In this document: piece after piece, positions 26,274 to 34,782 of the stretch
How positions within the stretch are numbered: position 1 is the stretch's first letter
Layout of the letters: each line of letters begins with the position of its first letter
From: Rhodopseudomonas telluris
GTDB lineage: Bacteria; Pseudomonadota; Alphaproteobacteria; Rhizobiales; Xanthobacteraceae
Assembly (NCBI RefSeq): GCF_042432815.1
Contig: NZ_JBHLWM010000003.1
Location: 558,001-622,000, forward strand
Length of the DNA: 64,000 bases
Direction: 5' to 3'
The notes under the pieces: model-generated
The model's input: the letters and a program-made list of their open reading frames with translations, nothing else
The model's database searches: none
Told to the model about the DNA's origin: nothing
Program-made: the position numbers and the translations under genes

Positions 26274-28610
26274 ATGAGTCTGCGTCCCTACTCCAGCGAG
26301 TCCTATTGCGAAGGCGAGCGCCCGGAAGCCTGGCGCGACGTGCTTGCCTCGCTGGGCTTGCAGCCTGCGGCGGCTGCAACCAGCCATGCGGGCCACGCCA
26401 CTGCCGTGCGCCGTAGTTCCGAGGGCGTGACGCTGGCGACGCTGTCGGCCGGCCCGCAGGCGGTGACGGCCCAGGCGGAGGCGCATGGGGATCATCCGTT
26501 GGTCCTGCTGCCGCTCGAGGATGGCCTCTCGCTGAAGACCGCGGCGGGCCATCAGATCATCGCCGCTGGCCATCTGTTGTTGTTGCCGCGGGCGAGCGGC
26601 TGGAGCCTGTCGTTCGCGCGCGATTTCCGCGCGGTGGTGCTGTCCGTGTCTTGCGATGCCGCGCGCAGCCGGACCGTGGGACCGCGGCTCACCGAGGTTC
26701 AGCAGATCGCGCCGAGCGGCTTCGGCGATATGTTCATCCGGATGCTGGAGAGCGCCGCAGGCCATCTCGAAACTCTGTCCGACGCCGAGTGGCCGGCGGC
26801 CGCGCAAGGCCTTGCGGATTTAATGCCCGCGTTGATGCGGCAGGCGCCGGCAACATCCGACTTGAATGCAGGCAGCGCCAGCAAGGCGGCGACGTTGCAG
26901 CGGCTGTGTCAGGCGATCGAGCGCCGGCTGGACGATCCGGATCTGACGCCGGCCAAGGTCGCGGCCGCCGAAGGAATCTCGGAGCGCTATCTGCAGAAGC
27001 TGTTCGGCGGCACCGGCTCCAGCTTCACGCATTATCTGCGCGAACGCCGGCTGCAGCGCACCTGCGCGGACCTCGCCAATCCGGCAGAGGCGCATCACTC
27101 GATCTCCGAGATCGCGTTTCGCGCCGGCTTCAACGACTCGGCGCATTTCAGTCGCGCTTTCCGGCATCGCTTCGGCGTGTCGCCGCGGGAGTATCGGCAG
27201 GCCGAGGCGGAGCGTCACGCCGCGACCGCGGCCGCCACCGCGCAGCGCGGCTGGCCGCAGCAGGCGCTGGTGCAGCTCCGCAATCAGCCGGCAAGGACCG
27301 CGGCGCGTCGGCCGGCCGCGGAGTTTCCGGCGTCGGACTTCTGTGCCGAAACGACGCCGCAGCATCATCACCTCACGGCCGACGCATCGCGCGTGCATTG
27401 GGGCTACTTCAGCCGCTCGCTGCCGCCGCAGATCGAGATTGCGTCGGGCGACACCATCACGATCGAGACCCTGACGCAGCATGCCTCCGACGATCCAGAG
27501 CGGATGATCAGCGGTGATGCTGGCGCCGAGAGCGTGTTTCACTGGACGCACGATCAGAAGAACGTCGATCGCCGCGGCGCCGGCCCGCTCGACGCCTCGA
27601 TCTACGGCCGTGGTGCCGGCGAAGGTTTTGGTGTGCACATCTGCACCGGGCCGGTCGCAGTGAAGGATGCGCAGCCGGGCGACGTACTCGAGATCCGCAT
27701 CCTCGACATCGTGCCGCGCGCCAGCCGTAATCCCGACTTCAAGGGCCGGGTGTTCGGCAGCAGCGTCGCGGCGTGGTGGGGCTATCATTACAAGGAATTC
27801 CTCGCCGAGCAGCACGCCCACGAGGCGGTGACGATCTACGAGATCTTCGCCGACGAGGCGGCGCCCTATGCACGCGCCGCGTACTCGTATCGCTGGGCCC
27901 CGCAAGTCGATCCGTTCGGCACGGTGCACGCGACCTACGACTATCCGGGCGTGCCGGTGCAGCCGTCCTCGGTGCGGCGGCGTCACGATGTGCTCGACGG
28001 CGTGCGGATTCCGCTGCGGCCGCATTTCGGCGTGATCGCGCTGGCGCCGCGCGAAGTCGACTTCGTCGACTCGGTGCCCCCCGCTTACTTCGGCGGCAAT
28101 CTCGATAATTGGCGGCTCGGCAAGGGATCGACGATCTATCTGCCGGTGTCGGTGCCGGGCGCGCTGCTGTCGGTCGGCGATCCGCACGCCGCACAAGGTG
28201 ACGGCGAGCTCGGCGGCACCGCGATCGAGTGCTCGATGACCGGCACTTTCGAGGTGATCCTGCACAAGAAGGGCGAATTCGCCGACAAGCCGTTCGCCGA
28301 TCTCACCTACCCACTGATCGAGACCGCGACCGACTGGGTGCTGATGGGCTTCAGCCACCCCAACTACCTGGCCGAATTCGGCGCCAAGGGCCAGAGCGAG
28401 GTCTATGCGACGTCGTCGCTCGATCTTGCGATGAAGGACGCGTTCCGGAAGATGCGGCGCTTCCTGATGAGTATCAAGGGACTGACCGAGGACGAGGCGA
28501 TCGCGCTGATGTCGGTCGCGGTCGATTTCGGCGTCACCCAGGTGGTGGACGGCAATTGGGGCGTCCACGCCATTCTCAGCAAACAGGTGTTCGCCGACGC
28601 GCGCGCCTGA
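26274..28610 (+). CDS. AraC-family regulator fused to a formamidase/acetamidase
   Basis: The 778-residue protein has three parts in one frame. Residues 1 to about 200 resemble an AraC-type ligand-binding domain. Residues about 212 to 309 are a full AraC helix-turn-helix pair (VAAAEGISERYLQKLF and ISEIAFRAGFNDSAHFSRAFRHRFGVSPREYR). Residues about 366 to 778 are a complete formamidase/acetamidase with the GDPHAAQGDGELGGTAIE core. The join is a Pro/Ala/Arg-rich linker, and there is no frameshift. The enzyme half is a paralogue of the gene just upstream. The start is set by the sigma-54 promoter 26 bp upstream. It may be a transcription factor that binds or consumes its amide signal, controlling itself or the upstream operon. 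Confidence 0.88.
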   Translation: MSLRPYSSESYCEGERPEAWRDVLASLGLQPAAAATSHAGHATAVRRSSEGVTLATLSAGPQAVTAQAEAHGDHPLVLLPLEDGLSLKTAAGHQIIAAGHLLLLPRASGWSLSFARDFRAVVLSVSCDAARSRTVGPRLTEVQQIAPSGFGDMFIRMLESAAGHLETLSDAEWPAAAQGLADLMPALMRQAPATSDLNAGSASKAATLQRLCQAIERRLDDPDLTPAKVAAAEGISERYLQKLFGGTGSSFTHYLRERRLQRTCADLANPAEAHHSISEIAFRAGFNDSAHFSRAFRHRFGVSPREYRQAEAERHAATAAATAQRGWPQQALVQLRNQPARTAARRPAAEFPASDFCAETTPQHHHLTADASRVHWGYFSRSLPPQIEIASGDTITIETLTQHASDDPERMISGDAGAESVFHWTHDQKNVDRRGAGPLDASIYGRGAGEGFGVHICTGPVAVKDAQPGDVLEIRILDIVPRASRNPDFKGRVFGSSVAAWWGYHYKEFLAEQHAHEAVTIYEIFADEAAPYARAAYSYRWAPQVDPFGTVHATYDYPGVPVQPSSVRRRHDVLDGVRIPLRPHFGVIALAPREVDFVDSVPPAYFGGNLDNWRLGKGSTIYLPVSVPGALLSVGDPHAAQGDGELGGTAIECSMTGTFEVILHKKGEFADKPFADLTYPLIETATDWVLMGFSHPNYLAEFGAKGQSEVYATSSLDLAMKDAFRKMRRFLMSIKGLTEDEAIALMSVAVDFGVTQVVDGNWGVHAILSKQVFADARA

Positions 28611-28634
28611 TCTTCATCTCACGAAAGGCCTGTC

Positions 28635-29021
28635 TTGAAGTTTCACATGATCCCCGGCGGACCGAAGCCGGTCGCGCCGTTCAGCCACGCCGTGGAAACC
28701 GACGGCTTCGTCTTCGTCACCGGCCAGATGCCCGACACGCCTCTGACGCCCGGCGTGCTGCCCGACGGCATTGGCGCGCAAACTCGTGCGGTGATGGAAA
28801 ATCTGCGTGTCGTGCTGGCCGGCCTTGGCCTCGGTCTCGAGCACATCGTGATGAGCCGGATCTATCTCACCGAGTTCAAGCGCGACTATGCCGAGATGAA
28901 CGAGACCTATCGCAGCTACTTCCCGCAGGATCGTCTGCCGGCGCGCACCTGTGTCGGCGTCACCGGTCTTGCTTACGACGCGCTGATCGAGATCGATCTG
29001 GTCTGCCGCCGGCCGGAGTGA
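28635..29021 (+). CDS. ridA: RidA family enamine/imine deaminase
   Basis: The 128-residue protein has the RidA/YjgF fold with the conserved Arg104 (LPARTCVGV) and Glu119 (IEIDLV) of active deaminases. These enzymes hydrolyse reactive imines and protect PLP enzymes; operon-linked members often act on a pathway intermediate. The start is a TTG at 28635 behind an ACGAAAGG ribosome site, with an ATG at 28647 as alternative. It lies 24 bp after the AraC-formamidase gene and is probably co-transcribed. Confidence 0.85.
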   Translation: MKFHMIPGGPKPVAPFSHAVETDGFVFVTGQMPDTPLTPGVLPDGIGAQTRAVMENLRVVLAGLGLGLEHIVMSRIYLTEFKRDYAEMNETYRSYFPQDRLPARTCVGVTGLAYDALIEIDLVCRRPE

Positions 29022-29024
29022 ACG

Positions 29025-29813
29025 CTAGGCCGGCCGTGCGGCGAGCGCCTGCAATGCCACGCCGGATTCGTCGGCGTGGATCAGGGCGCTGAGGTCGAAG
29101 GCTTCACCCCGGATCTGCGACAGCGTCGCCAGCGCGCGGTCGCGGTCGCCCTCCAGCAACTGGCCGAAATGCGTCACGGCGGCATTCGGCTTGCGCTGCC
29201 GGATCGCCTTCAGGGTCGCCGCCATCAGGTCGGCCGAGGCCAGCCGGATGTCGCGGGTCTGATAGTCCAAGGGCGATTTCCAAATCATCGTCCACACCGT
29301 CTGATTGGCGAGATCAGTCAGCAATTCGACCAGCAGCTCGTTGCCGGAGCCGCGCGCGATCGTCTTGACGGCCCGCGTCGTCGTCCGCGCGAACGCGATC
29401 GGATCGTCCACATCGACCTGCGCCTTCAGTTCGTCGCACCGCCGCGCGAGCGTGTCGATGTAGCTCTCGACCGGCGCCGTCGCCATGGTGCGCACCGCCA
29501 GCGTCGACAGCGCAGTGCGGACGTTGAACAGATCCGCGACGGATTTCAGCGACACCGGTTTGATGTAGGCGCCGCGCCGCGGCAGCAATTCGACGAGGCG
29601 CCGGCGTTCGAGAATCCGGATCGCCTCGCGGATCGGGCCCCGGCTGACGCCGAATTCCTGCGCCAGATCGATCTCGACCAGTCGCGCCCCGGCCTTGCGC
29701 CGGCCGGAAACGATCTCGGCGCCGAGCTCCTCCGCCACCTGGTCCGGCAGCGTACGCGGCGCAAAACGACGCTCGGTTCGGCCGTCCCTCGCAGTCGGCG
29801 AACTGCGATCCAT
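29025..29813 (-). CDS. GntR family regulator (FCD subgroup)
   Basis: The 262-residue protein has an N-terminal winged helix (LVEIDLAQEFGVSRGPIREAIRILERRRLVELLPRRGAYI) and an all-helical FCD effector domain. The C-terminus nearly meets the convergent ridA stop (3 bp apart). It is divergent from a long import and acyl-CoA operon, and a GntR-type site lies between them, so it probably represses that operon and itself until an acid ligand binds. The start at 29813 is the first Met that gives a normal N-terminus. Confidence 0.88.
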   Translation of the reverse strand: MDRSSPTARDGRTERRFAPRTLPDQVAEELGAEIVSGRRKAGARLVEIDLAQEFGVSRGPIREAIRILERRRLVELLPRRGAYIKPVSLKSVADLFNVRTALSTLAVRTMATAPVESYIDTLARRCDELKAQVDVDDPIAFARTTTRAVKTIARGSGNELLVELLTDLANQTVWTMIWKSPLDYQTRDIRLASADLMAATLKAIRQRKPNAAVTHFGQLLEGDRDRALATLSQIRGEAFDLSALIHADESGVALQALAARPA

Positions 29814-29875
29814 CGTTCCCAAAGCGCTCTCCCGTCGGTGCGTCCGTGGCGCGGGACAAAGTAGCGCAATCGTCA

Positions 29876-29887
29876 ATTGTTGACAAT
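29876..29887. promoter_or_regulatory. Probable GntR operator ATTGTTGACAAT
   Basis: Arms ATTGT and ACAAT flank TG; an overlapping palindrome GTCAA-TTG-TTGAC spans 29872-29884. The pattern fits FadR/FCD-type GntR sites (TTGT-N2-ACAA). It overlaps the -35 box of the rightward promoter and lies 63 bp from the regulator start. Confidence 0.65.
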
Positions 29888-29908
29888 CGACAATCTGTGC
29901 CGTTTGAT
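29880..29908 (+). promoter_or_regulatory. Sigma-70-type promoter of the import/acyl-CoA operon
   Basis: TTGACA (29880-29885), a 17-base spacer and TTTGAT (29903-29908) fit a housekeeping promoter with a perfect -35 and a fair -10. A weaker leftward pair TTGTCA-N17-TACTTT covers the same DNA for the gntR gene. Confidence 0.55.
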
Positions 29909-29988
29909 TGGGGTGTCGCGCGCCGAAATCGGCACCAAGCCGAAAGCGCGACGAACCGCGGCCCGGAGCCGCGGACGGGAGGATGACG

Positions 29989-30123
29989 ATGGCGATCACG
30001 ACAGCGCCGGCATGTGCCCGGCCAACCCCGCGGCCCGGCTTCGAACGCCTCGTCGCCGGACGTGTGTGGTCGTCCCGCGCCCCGCGCTTCATCCACCAAC
30101 CTTCGCATTGTCGCGGCGAATGA
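29989..30123 (+). CDS. Small ORF translationally coupled to the ABC ATPase gene
   Basis: A 44-residue ORF (MAITTAPACARP... ending in SHCRGE) starts at an ATG 6 bases after a strong GGGAGG ribosome site and ends in an ATGA overlap with the ATPase start at 30120. The ATPase start itself has no good ribosome site, so this ORF probably feeds ribosomes to it. The peptide is Arg/Pro-rich with two Cys and is not recognised. It may be a regulatory leader peptide. Confidence 0.5.
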   Translation: MAITTAPACARPTPRPGFERLVAGRVWSSRAPRFIHQPSHCRGE

Positions 30124-31175
30124 CGGGGCAGGTCGAACCCCACACGTCGCGGCAAGCTCCGTCGCTCCACGGGCGATCGGCCGCTCTCGCGCAGCCTTTG
30201 CTCGACGTCCGCAATCTGTCGCTGTCGTTCACGACCGCTCAGGGCGCTCTGCCGGTCACCCGCAATGTGAGTTTCTCCATCGCCCCCGGCGAGCGCGTCG
30301 GCCTGGTCGGCGAAAGCGGCTGCGGCAAGACCGTCACCGGCCTGTCGCTGCTGCGGCTGCTGCCGACGCAGTCGGCCCGTATCGCCGGCGACGTGCTGTT
30401 CGACGGCACCGATCTGCTGAAGCTGTCGCCGCGGCGGATGCGCGCGGTCCGCGGCCGCGACATTGCGATGATCTTCCAGGAGCCGATGAGCGCGCTCGAT
30501 CCGGTGTTCACCGTCGGCGATCAGATCAGCGAGGCCTATCGGGTCCATTTTCCGGCCAGCAAGGCCGAAGGCCGCGAACGCGCCATTGCGGCGCTGCGCG
30601 AGGTCGGCATTCCGGCGCCGGAGCGGCGCTGCGACGAGTATCCGCATCAGTTGTCGGGCGGCATGCGCCAGCGCGTCATGATCGCGATGGCGTTGATCTG
30701 CAAGCCGAAGCTGCTGATCGCCGACGAGCCGACCACGGCGCTCGACGTCACCGTGCAGGCGCAGATCACCGATCTGCTCCGCTCACTGAGCGAGCGCACC
30801 GGCACCGCGCTGATCTTCATCACCCACGATCTCGGCGTCGTCGCCGAGACCTGCACCCGGATGATCACGATGTATGCCGGCGAGGTGGTCGAAGATGCGC
30901 CGGTCGACGATGTGCTCACGCGGCCGCGTCATCCCTACACCTCGGGGCTGCTGCGCTCGCTGCCCGGCCTGAGCAAGCGCCGCGGCGTACTGTCGTCGAT
31001 CCCAGGCCGCGTGCCGTCGCCGCAGTCGATGCCGGCCGGCTGCCGGTTCCGCTCGCGCTGTGCGCACGCCGTGCCGGGTTGCGAGCAGGAGCAGCGCATG
31101 ATCGCGCTGACACCCGATCACGCCGCGCGTTGCTGGCGCACGCCGGAGCTCGAATTGCCTGGAGCGGTGAACTGA
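30120..31175 (+). CDS. Peptide-type ABC transporter ATPase (DppD/OppD-like)
   Basis: The 351-residue protein has Walker A GESGCGKT, signature LSGGMRQRVMIAMAL, Walker B LLIADEPTTALDVT and the C-terminal oligopeptide-transporter extension with the Cys-rich CRFRSRCAHAVPGC motif. It powers uptake with its partner ATPase. It starts in an ATGA overlap with the small upstream ORF; the open frame further upstream is discarded. Its TGA overlaps the next ATG. Confidence 0.9.
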   Translation: MTGQVEPHTSRQAPSLHGRSAALAQPLLDVRNLSLSFTTAQGALPVTRNVSFSIAPGERVGLVGESGCGKTVTGLSLLRLLPTQSARIAGDVLFDGTDLLKLSPRRMRAVRGRDIAMIFQEPMSALDPVFTVGDQISEAYRVHFPASKAEGRERAIAALREVGIPAPERRCDEYPHQLSGGMRQRVMIAMALICKPKLLIADEPTTALDVTVQAQITDLLRSLSERTGTALIFITHDLGVVAETCTRMITMYAGEVVEDAPVDDVLTRPRHPYTSGLLRSLPGLSKRRGVLSSIPGRVPSPQSMPAGCRFRSRCAHAVPGCEQEQRMIALTPDHAARCWRTPELELPGAVN

Positions 31176-32203
31176 TGGCCGCTCCGCGTCGCGATGTTTC
31201 CGAGGCCGGCATTCTGGCGGTGCGCGATCTGCGCATTCTGTTTCCGTCGCGCGACGGCCGCGACACTGTCAAGGCGATCGACGGCATGGATTTCGCCGTG
31301 CAGGCCGGCGAGACCTTTGGCGTGATCGGTGAGTCCGGCTCCGGCAAGACCACGCTCGGCCGCGCGCTGGTGTCGCTGCTGCGGCCGACCGAAGGTCAGA
31401 TCCTGCACGACGGCACCGATCCCGAACGACTCGGGGCGCGGGCGTTCCGGCAGCATCGCCGCGACTATCAGATCATCTTTCAGGATCCCAACGCCGCGCT
31501 CAATCCGCGGATGCCCATTATCGACAGCGTGGTCGAGCCGCTCGAAATCCTGCGCGAGGGTGACGCGACGTCGCGGCGCCAGCGCGGCATCGCTATGCTG
31601 GAGCGGGTCGGTCTCGCCGCCGAGGCGGCCGATCGCTATCCGCACCAATTGTCCGGCGGGCAGAAGCAGCGCGTCAACATCGCGCGGGTGCTGATGCTGC
31701 GCCCGAAGGTGATCGTCTGCGACGAGGTGGTCGCGGCGCTCGACGTCTCGATCCGCGGCGACGTCCTGAACCTGTTCGCCGATCTGCAGCGCGAATTCGG
31801 CCTGACCTACGTGTTCATCACCCACGACATCTCGGTGGTGTCGCATATCTCGGACCGCATCGCCGTGACGTATCTCGGCAAGCTAATGGAGCTCGGGCCC
31901 GCCGAAGACGTCATCGAGCGGCCGCTGCATCCCTATACGCGCGCGTTGCTGTCGGCCGAGCCGATCCCGTTGCCGTCGCATCTGCGGGTCGATCGCCGCA
32001 TCATTCTCGAAGGCGAGATCCCGAGCCCGGTGGCGCCGCCGTCGGGCTGCCGCTTCCGCACGCGCTGTCCCTCGGTGCAGCCGCGCTGCGCCGACGAGAT
32101 ACCGGACTGGCGCGAGGTCCGGCCCGGGCACCGCGTCGCCTGCCATTTCGCGACGGCCGACGGGCCGCCGCCGAACAATCAGCCGGCGCAAGCCGCATCC
32201 TAA
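31175..32203 (+). CDS. Peptide-type ABC transporter ATPase (DppF/OppF-like)
   Basis: The 342-residue partner ATPase has Walker A GESGSGKT, signature LSGGQKQRVNIARVL, Walker B VIVCDEVVAALDVS (the DEVVAALD variant usual for DppF) and the Cys motif CRFRTRCPSVQPRC. Translation is coupled to the preceding gene by a TGATG overlap. The binding-protein gene follows 20 bp later. Confidence 0.9.
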   Translation: MAAPRRDVSEAGILAVRDLRILFPSRDGRDTVKAIDGMDFAVQAGETFGVIGESGSGKTTLGRALVSLLRPTEGQILHDGTDPERLGARAFRQHRRDYQIIFQDPNAALNPRMPIIDSVVEPLEILREGDATSRRQRGIAMLERVGLAAEAADRYPHQLSGGQKQRVNIARVLMLRPKVIVCDEVVAALDVSIRGDVLNLFADLQREFGLTYVFITHDISVVSHISDRIAVTYLGKLMELGPAEDVIERPLHPYTRALLSAEPIPLPSHLRVDRRIILEGEIPSPVAPPSGCRFRTRCPSVQPRCADEIPDWREVRPGHRVACHFATADGPPPNNQPAQAAS

Positions 32204-32223
32204 TCATCATCGGGAGGACAACC

Positions 32224-33777
32224 ATGCGCGTATACGATCTGGGCGGACGAACCCTGCGGCGCCGTGACATTCTGGCGCTGATCGGTGGCGGCGTCGCGGC
32301 CGGCGCACTCGGCCTGCCGGCGCAGGCGCAGGAGCCCAAGAAGGGCGGCGTGCTCAAGGTCGCGGCGCCCGCCAACCCGTCGTCGCTCGATCCCGCGACC
32401 GGGGGCGCCGGCTCGGATCACAGCATCCTCTGGACGATGTACGACACGCTGGTGGAGTGGGACTACGAGACGCTGAAGCCGAAGCCCGGCATGGCGAAAT
32501 GGTCGTATCCCGACGCCAACACGATGGTGCTCGACATCACCCCCGGCATCCAGTTTCACGACGGCACCCCGATGGACGCCGAGGCCGTGAAGTTCAACCT
32601 TGATCGCAACCGCACCGATCAGCGCTCCAACATCAAGCCGGATCTCGCCAGCATCGATCAGGTGGACGTCACCGGCCCGCTGCAGGTGACGCTGAAGCTG
32701 AAGAACCCCGACACCGCGCTGCCGGCGATCCTGTCGGACCGCGCCGGCATGATGGTGTCGCCGACCAACATCAAGGCGCTTGGCAACGAAACCGACCGCA
32801 AGGCGGTCGGCGCCGGGCCGTGGAAGCTGGTGCGCTGGAACGACAACGAGATCATTGTGGTGACGCGCCACGAAAACTACTGGCGCAAGGGCCGGCCGTA
32901 TCTCGACGGCATTGAATTCAACATCATCACGGAGAACGCCACTGCGTTGCGTTCGGTGGTGGCCGGTCAGAACGACATGGCGTTTCAGTTGCCGGCGCGC
33001 CTCAAGCCGGTGATCGAGCGTGCCAAGGATCTGACCATGGTCAGCTCGCCGACGTTGTATTGCATCCAGGTGTACTTCAACTATGCCCGCGCGCCGCTCG
33101 ACAACCTCAAGGTTCGCCAGGCGATCAACTTCGCGTTCGACCGCGACACCTTCGTCAAGGCGGCGCTGAGCGGGCTTGGCGAGCCGGCGCGGATGACGCT
33201 GCCGAGTTCGCACTGGGCCTACAACAAGGACGTGGCCAACACCTATCCGCACGATATCGCCAAGGCGAAGCAATTGCTGGCCGAGGCCGGCTACAAGGAT
33301 GGCATCGATCTGACGATCGGCGGCTACACGGATCAGGATTCGGTGCGCCGCGGCGAAGTGATTCAGGATCAGCTCGGCAAGGCCGGTATCCGGGTGAAGT
33401 TCACCCGCGGCACCATTGCCGAAATCAGCGCGCAGTTCTTCGCGCAGGAGAAGAAGTTCGACCTGCTGGTGTCGGCCTGGACCGGGCGCCCGGATCCGAG
33501 CATGACCTACGGGCTCGGCTTCGACAAAGGCGCCTACTACAACGCCGGCCGCACCGCCGATCCAGAGCTGTCCAAGCTGATCCAGGAAAGCCGCGCCAGC
33601 GAGGATCTCGCCAAGCGCGCAGAAGTGTTCGCGAAGATCCAGCGCATCACGGTCGAACAGGCGCTGTCCGCGCCGCTGGCCTTCCAGTTCGAACTCGACG
33701 CGCTGTCGTCCAAGGTGAAGGGCTTCAAGCCCAATCTGCTCGGCAAGCCGAAATTCGAGAACATCTCCCTCGCGTGA
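32224..33777 (+). CDS. ABC substrate-binding protein, family 5 (peptide/nickel type)
   Basis: The 517-residue periplasmic protein has a signal peptide with a twin-Arg-like RRRDILALIGGG, followed by KKGGVLKVAAPANPSSLDPATGG and FHDGTPMDAEAVKFNLDR, the family-5 hallmarks. The ligand is unknown: neighbours encode acyl-CoA enzymes, so it may carry an organic acid or acylated compound rather than peptides. A CGGGAGGA ribosome site precedes the ATG. A hairpin directly follows the stop. Confidence 0.88.
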   Translation: MRVYDLGGRTLRRRDILALIGGGVAAGALGLPAQAQEPKKGGVLKVAAPANPSSLDPATGGAGSDHSILWTMYDTLVEWDYETLKPKPGMAKWSYPDANTMVLDITPGIQFHDGTPMDAEAVKFNLDRNRTDQRSNIKPDLASIDQVDVTGPLQVTLKLKNPDTALPAILSDRAGMMVSPTNIKALGNETDRKAVGAGPWKLVRWNDNEIIVVTRHENYWRKGRPYLDGIEFNIITENATALRSVVAGQNDMAFQLPARLKPVIERAKDLTMVSSPTLYCIQVYFNYARAPLDNLKVRQAINFAFDRDTFVKAALSGLGEPARMTLPSSHWAYNKDVANTYPHDIAKAKQLLAEAGYKDGIDLTIGGYTDQDSVRRGEVIQDQLGKAGIRVKFTRGTIAEISAQFFAQEKKFDLLVSAWTGRPDPSMTYGLGFDKGAYYNAGRTADPELSKLIQESRASEDLAKRAEVFAKIQRITVEQALSAPLAFQFELDALSSKVKGFKPNLLGKPKFENISLA

Positions 33778-33783
33778 GCGAAC

Positions 33784-33806
33784 GGCGCCGCAGGCTCTGC
33801 GGCGCC
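33784..33806 (+). other. Intra-operon hairpin after the binding-protein gene
   Basis: Ten-base perfect arms GGCGCCGCAG and CTGCGGCGCC flank a 3-base loop, 6 bp after the stop codon. No T tract follows. It can raise binding-protein mRNA stability relative to the permease genes. Confidence 0.7.
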
Positions 33807-33825
33807 CGCGCCGGATCGAAACCTC

Positions 33826-34782
33826 ATGTTGAACGCCGCACGACTTCACATCATCGGCCGCCGGCTGCTGCAGGCGATCCCGGTGGTGGTGCTGTCCACC
33901 TTCATCGTGTTCGGCCTGCTCAAGCTGGTGCCGGGCGACGTCGCGGTGACGCTCGCCGGCGACAACGCGTCGGAACAGCGGATCGCCGAGATCCGTGAGC
34001 TGTACGGGCTGAATCAGCCGTTCCTGCTGCAATACGGTTCGTGGTTGGGGAAGGCCGTGCAGGGCGATCTGTCGAACTCGCTGGTGTCGAACGAATCGGT
34101 ACTGGCCTCGATCCAGCGCTGCCTGCCGCACACGCTGCTGATCGTGGTGCTGGCGCTGCTCACCGCGCTGCTCATCGGCGTGCCGCTCGGCATCGCGGCG
34201 GCGACCAAGCCGGGCTCGTGGATCGACAGCATCGTGATGGCAATCGCGTCGCTCGGCGTCGCGGTGCCGAACTTCTGGCTCGGCATGCTGCTGGTCGCAT
34301 TCTTCTCGCTGCAGCTGGGCTGGCTGCCGGCGACCGGCGCGGTGTCGTTCTTCAAGGATCCGTGGGCGTCGCTCAGTCACGCGATCCTGCCGGCCTTGGC
34401 GCTCGCGTCGGGCGGCATCGCCGAGGTGGCGCGGCAGCTGCGCTCGTCGCTGGTCGAGATTCTGTCGTCGCAGCAGGTGCGGACCCTGCACGCCAAGGGC
34501 CTGCCGCCGTCGTCGATCCTGTGGCGCCATGGCCTGAAGAACGTCAGCGTCAATCTGCTCACGGTGATCAGCCTGCTGGCGAACCGGATGCTGGCCGCGA
34601 CCGTCGTGGTCGAGGCAGTGTTTGCGATTCCCGGCATGGGCGGCCTGATCGTCAATGCCGCGATGCACCGCGACTTTCCGGTGGTGCAGGGCGTCGTGTT
34701 CACCATGGTGCTGATCGTGGTGTCGCTCAATCTGCTCACCGACATCCTGTACAGCGTACTCGATCCGAGGATCGCCTCATGA
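33826..34782 (+). CDS. Peptide-type ABC permease (DppB-like)
   Basis: The 318-residue inner-membrane protein has six helices and the permease signature around RTLHAKGLPPSSILWRHGLKNV and ETVFAIPGMGGL-like EAVFAIPGMGGLI. The N-terminal FGLLKLVPGDVAVTLAGD is typical of DppB. It pairs with the next gene, overlapping it by ATGA. Confidence 0.9.
   Translation: MLNAARLHIIGRRLLQAIPVVVLSTFIVFGLLKLVPGDVAVTLAGDNASEQRIAEIRELYGLNQPFLLQYGSWLGKAVQGDLSNSLVSNESVLASIQRCLPHTLLIVVLALLTALLIGVPLGIAAATKPGSWIDSIVMAIASLGVAVPNFWLGMLLVAFFSLQLGWLPATGAVSFFKDPWASLSHAILPALALASGGIAEVARQLRSSLVEILSSQQVRTLHAKGLPPSSILWRHGLKNVSVNLLTVISLLANRMLAATVVVEAVFAIPGMGGLIVNAAMHRDFPVVQGVVFTMVLIVVSLNLLTDILYSVLDPRIAS

Noticed and set aside
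29877..30119. Longer N-terminus for the DppD-like ATPase
   Set aside because: Nothing in it resembles the family; the start at 30120 gives the usual N-terminal domain and is coupled to the small ORF.
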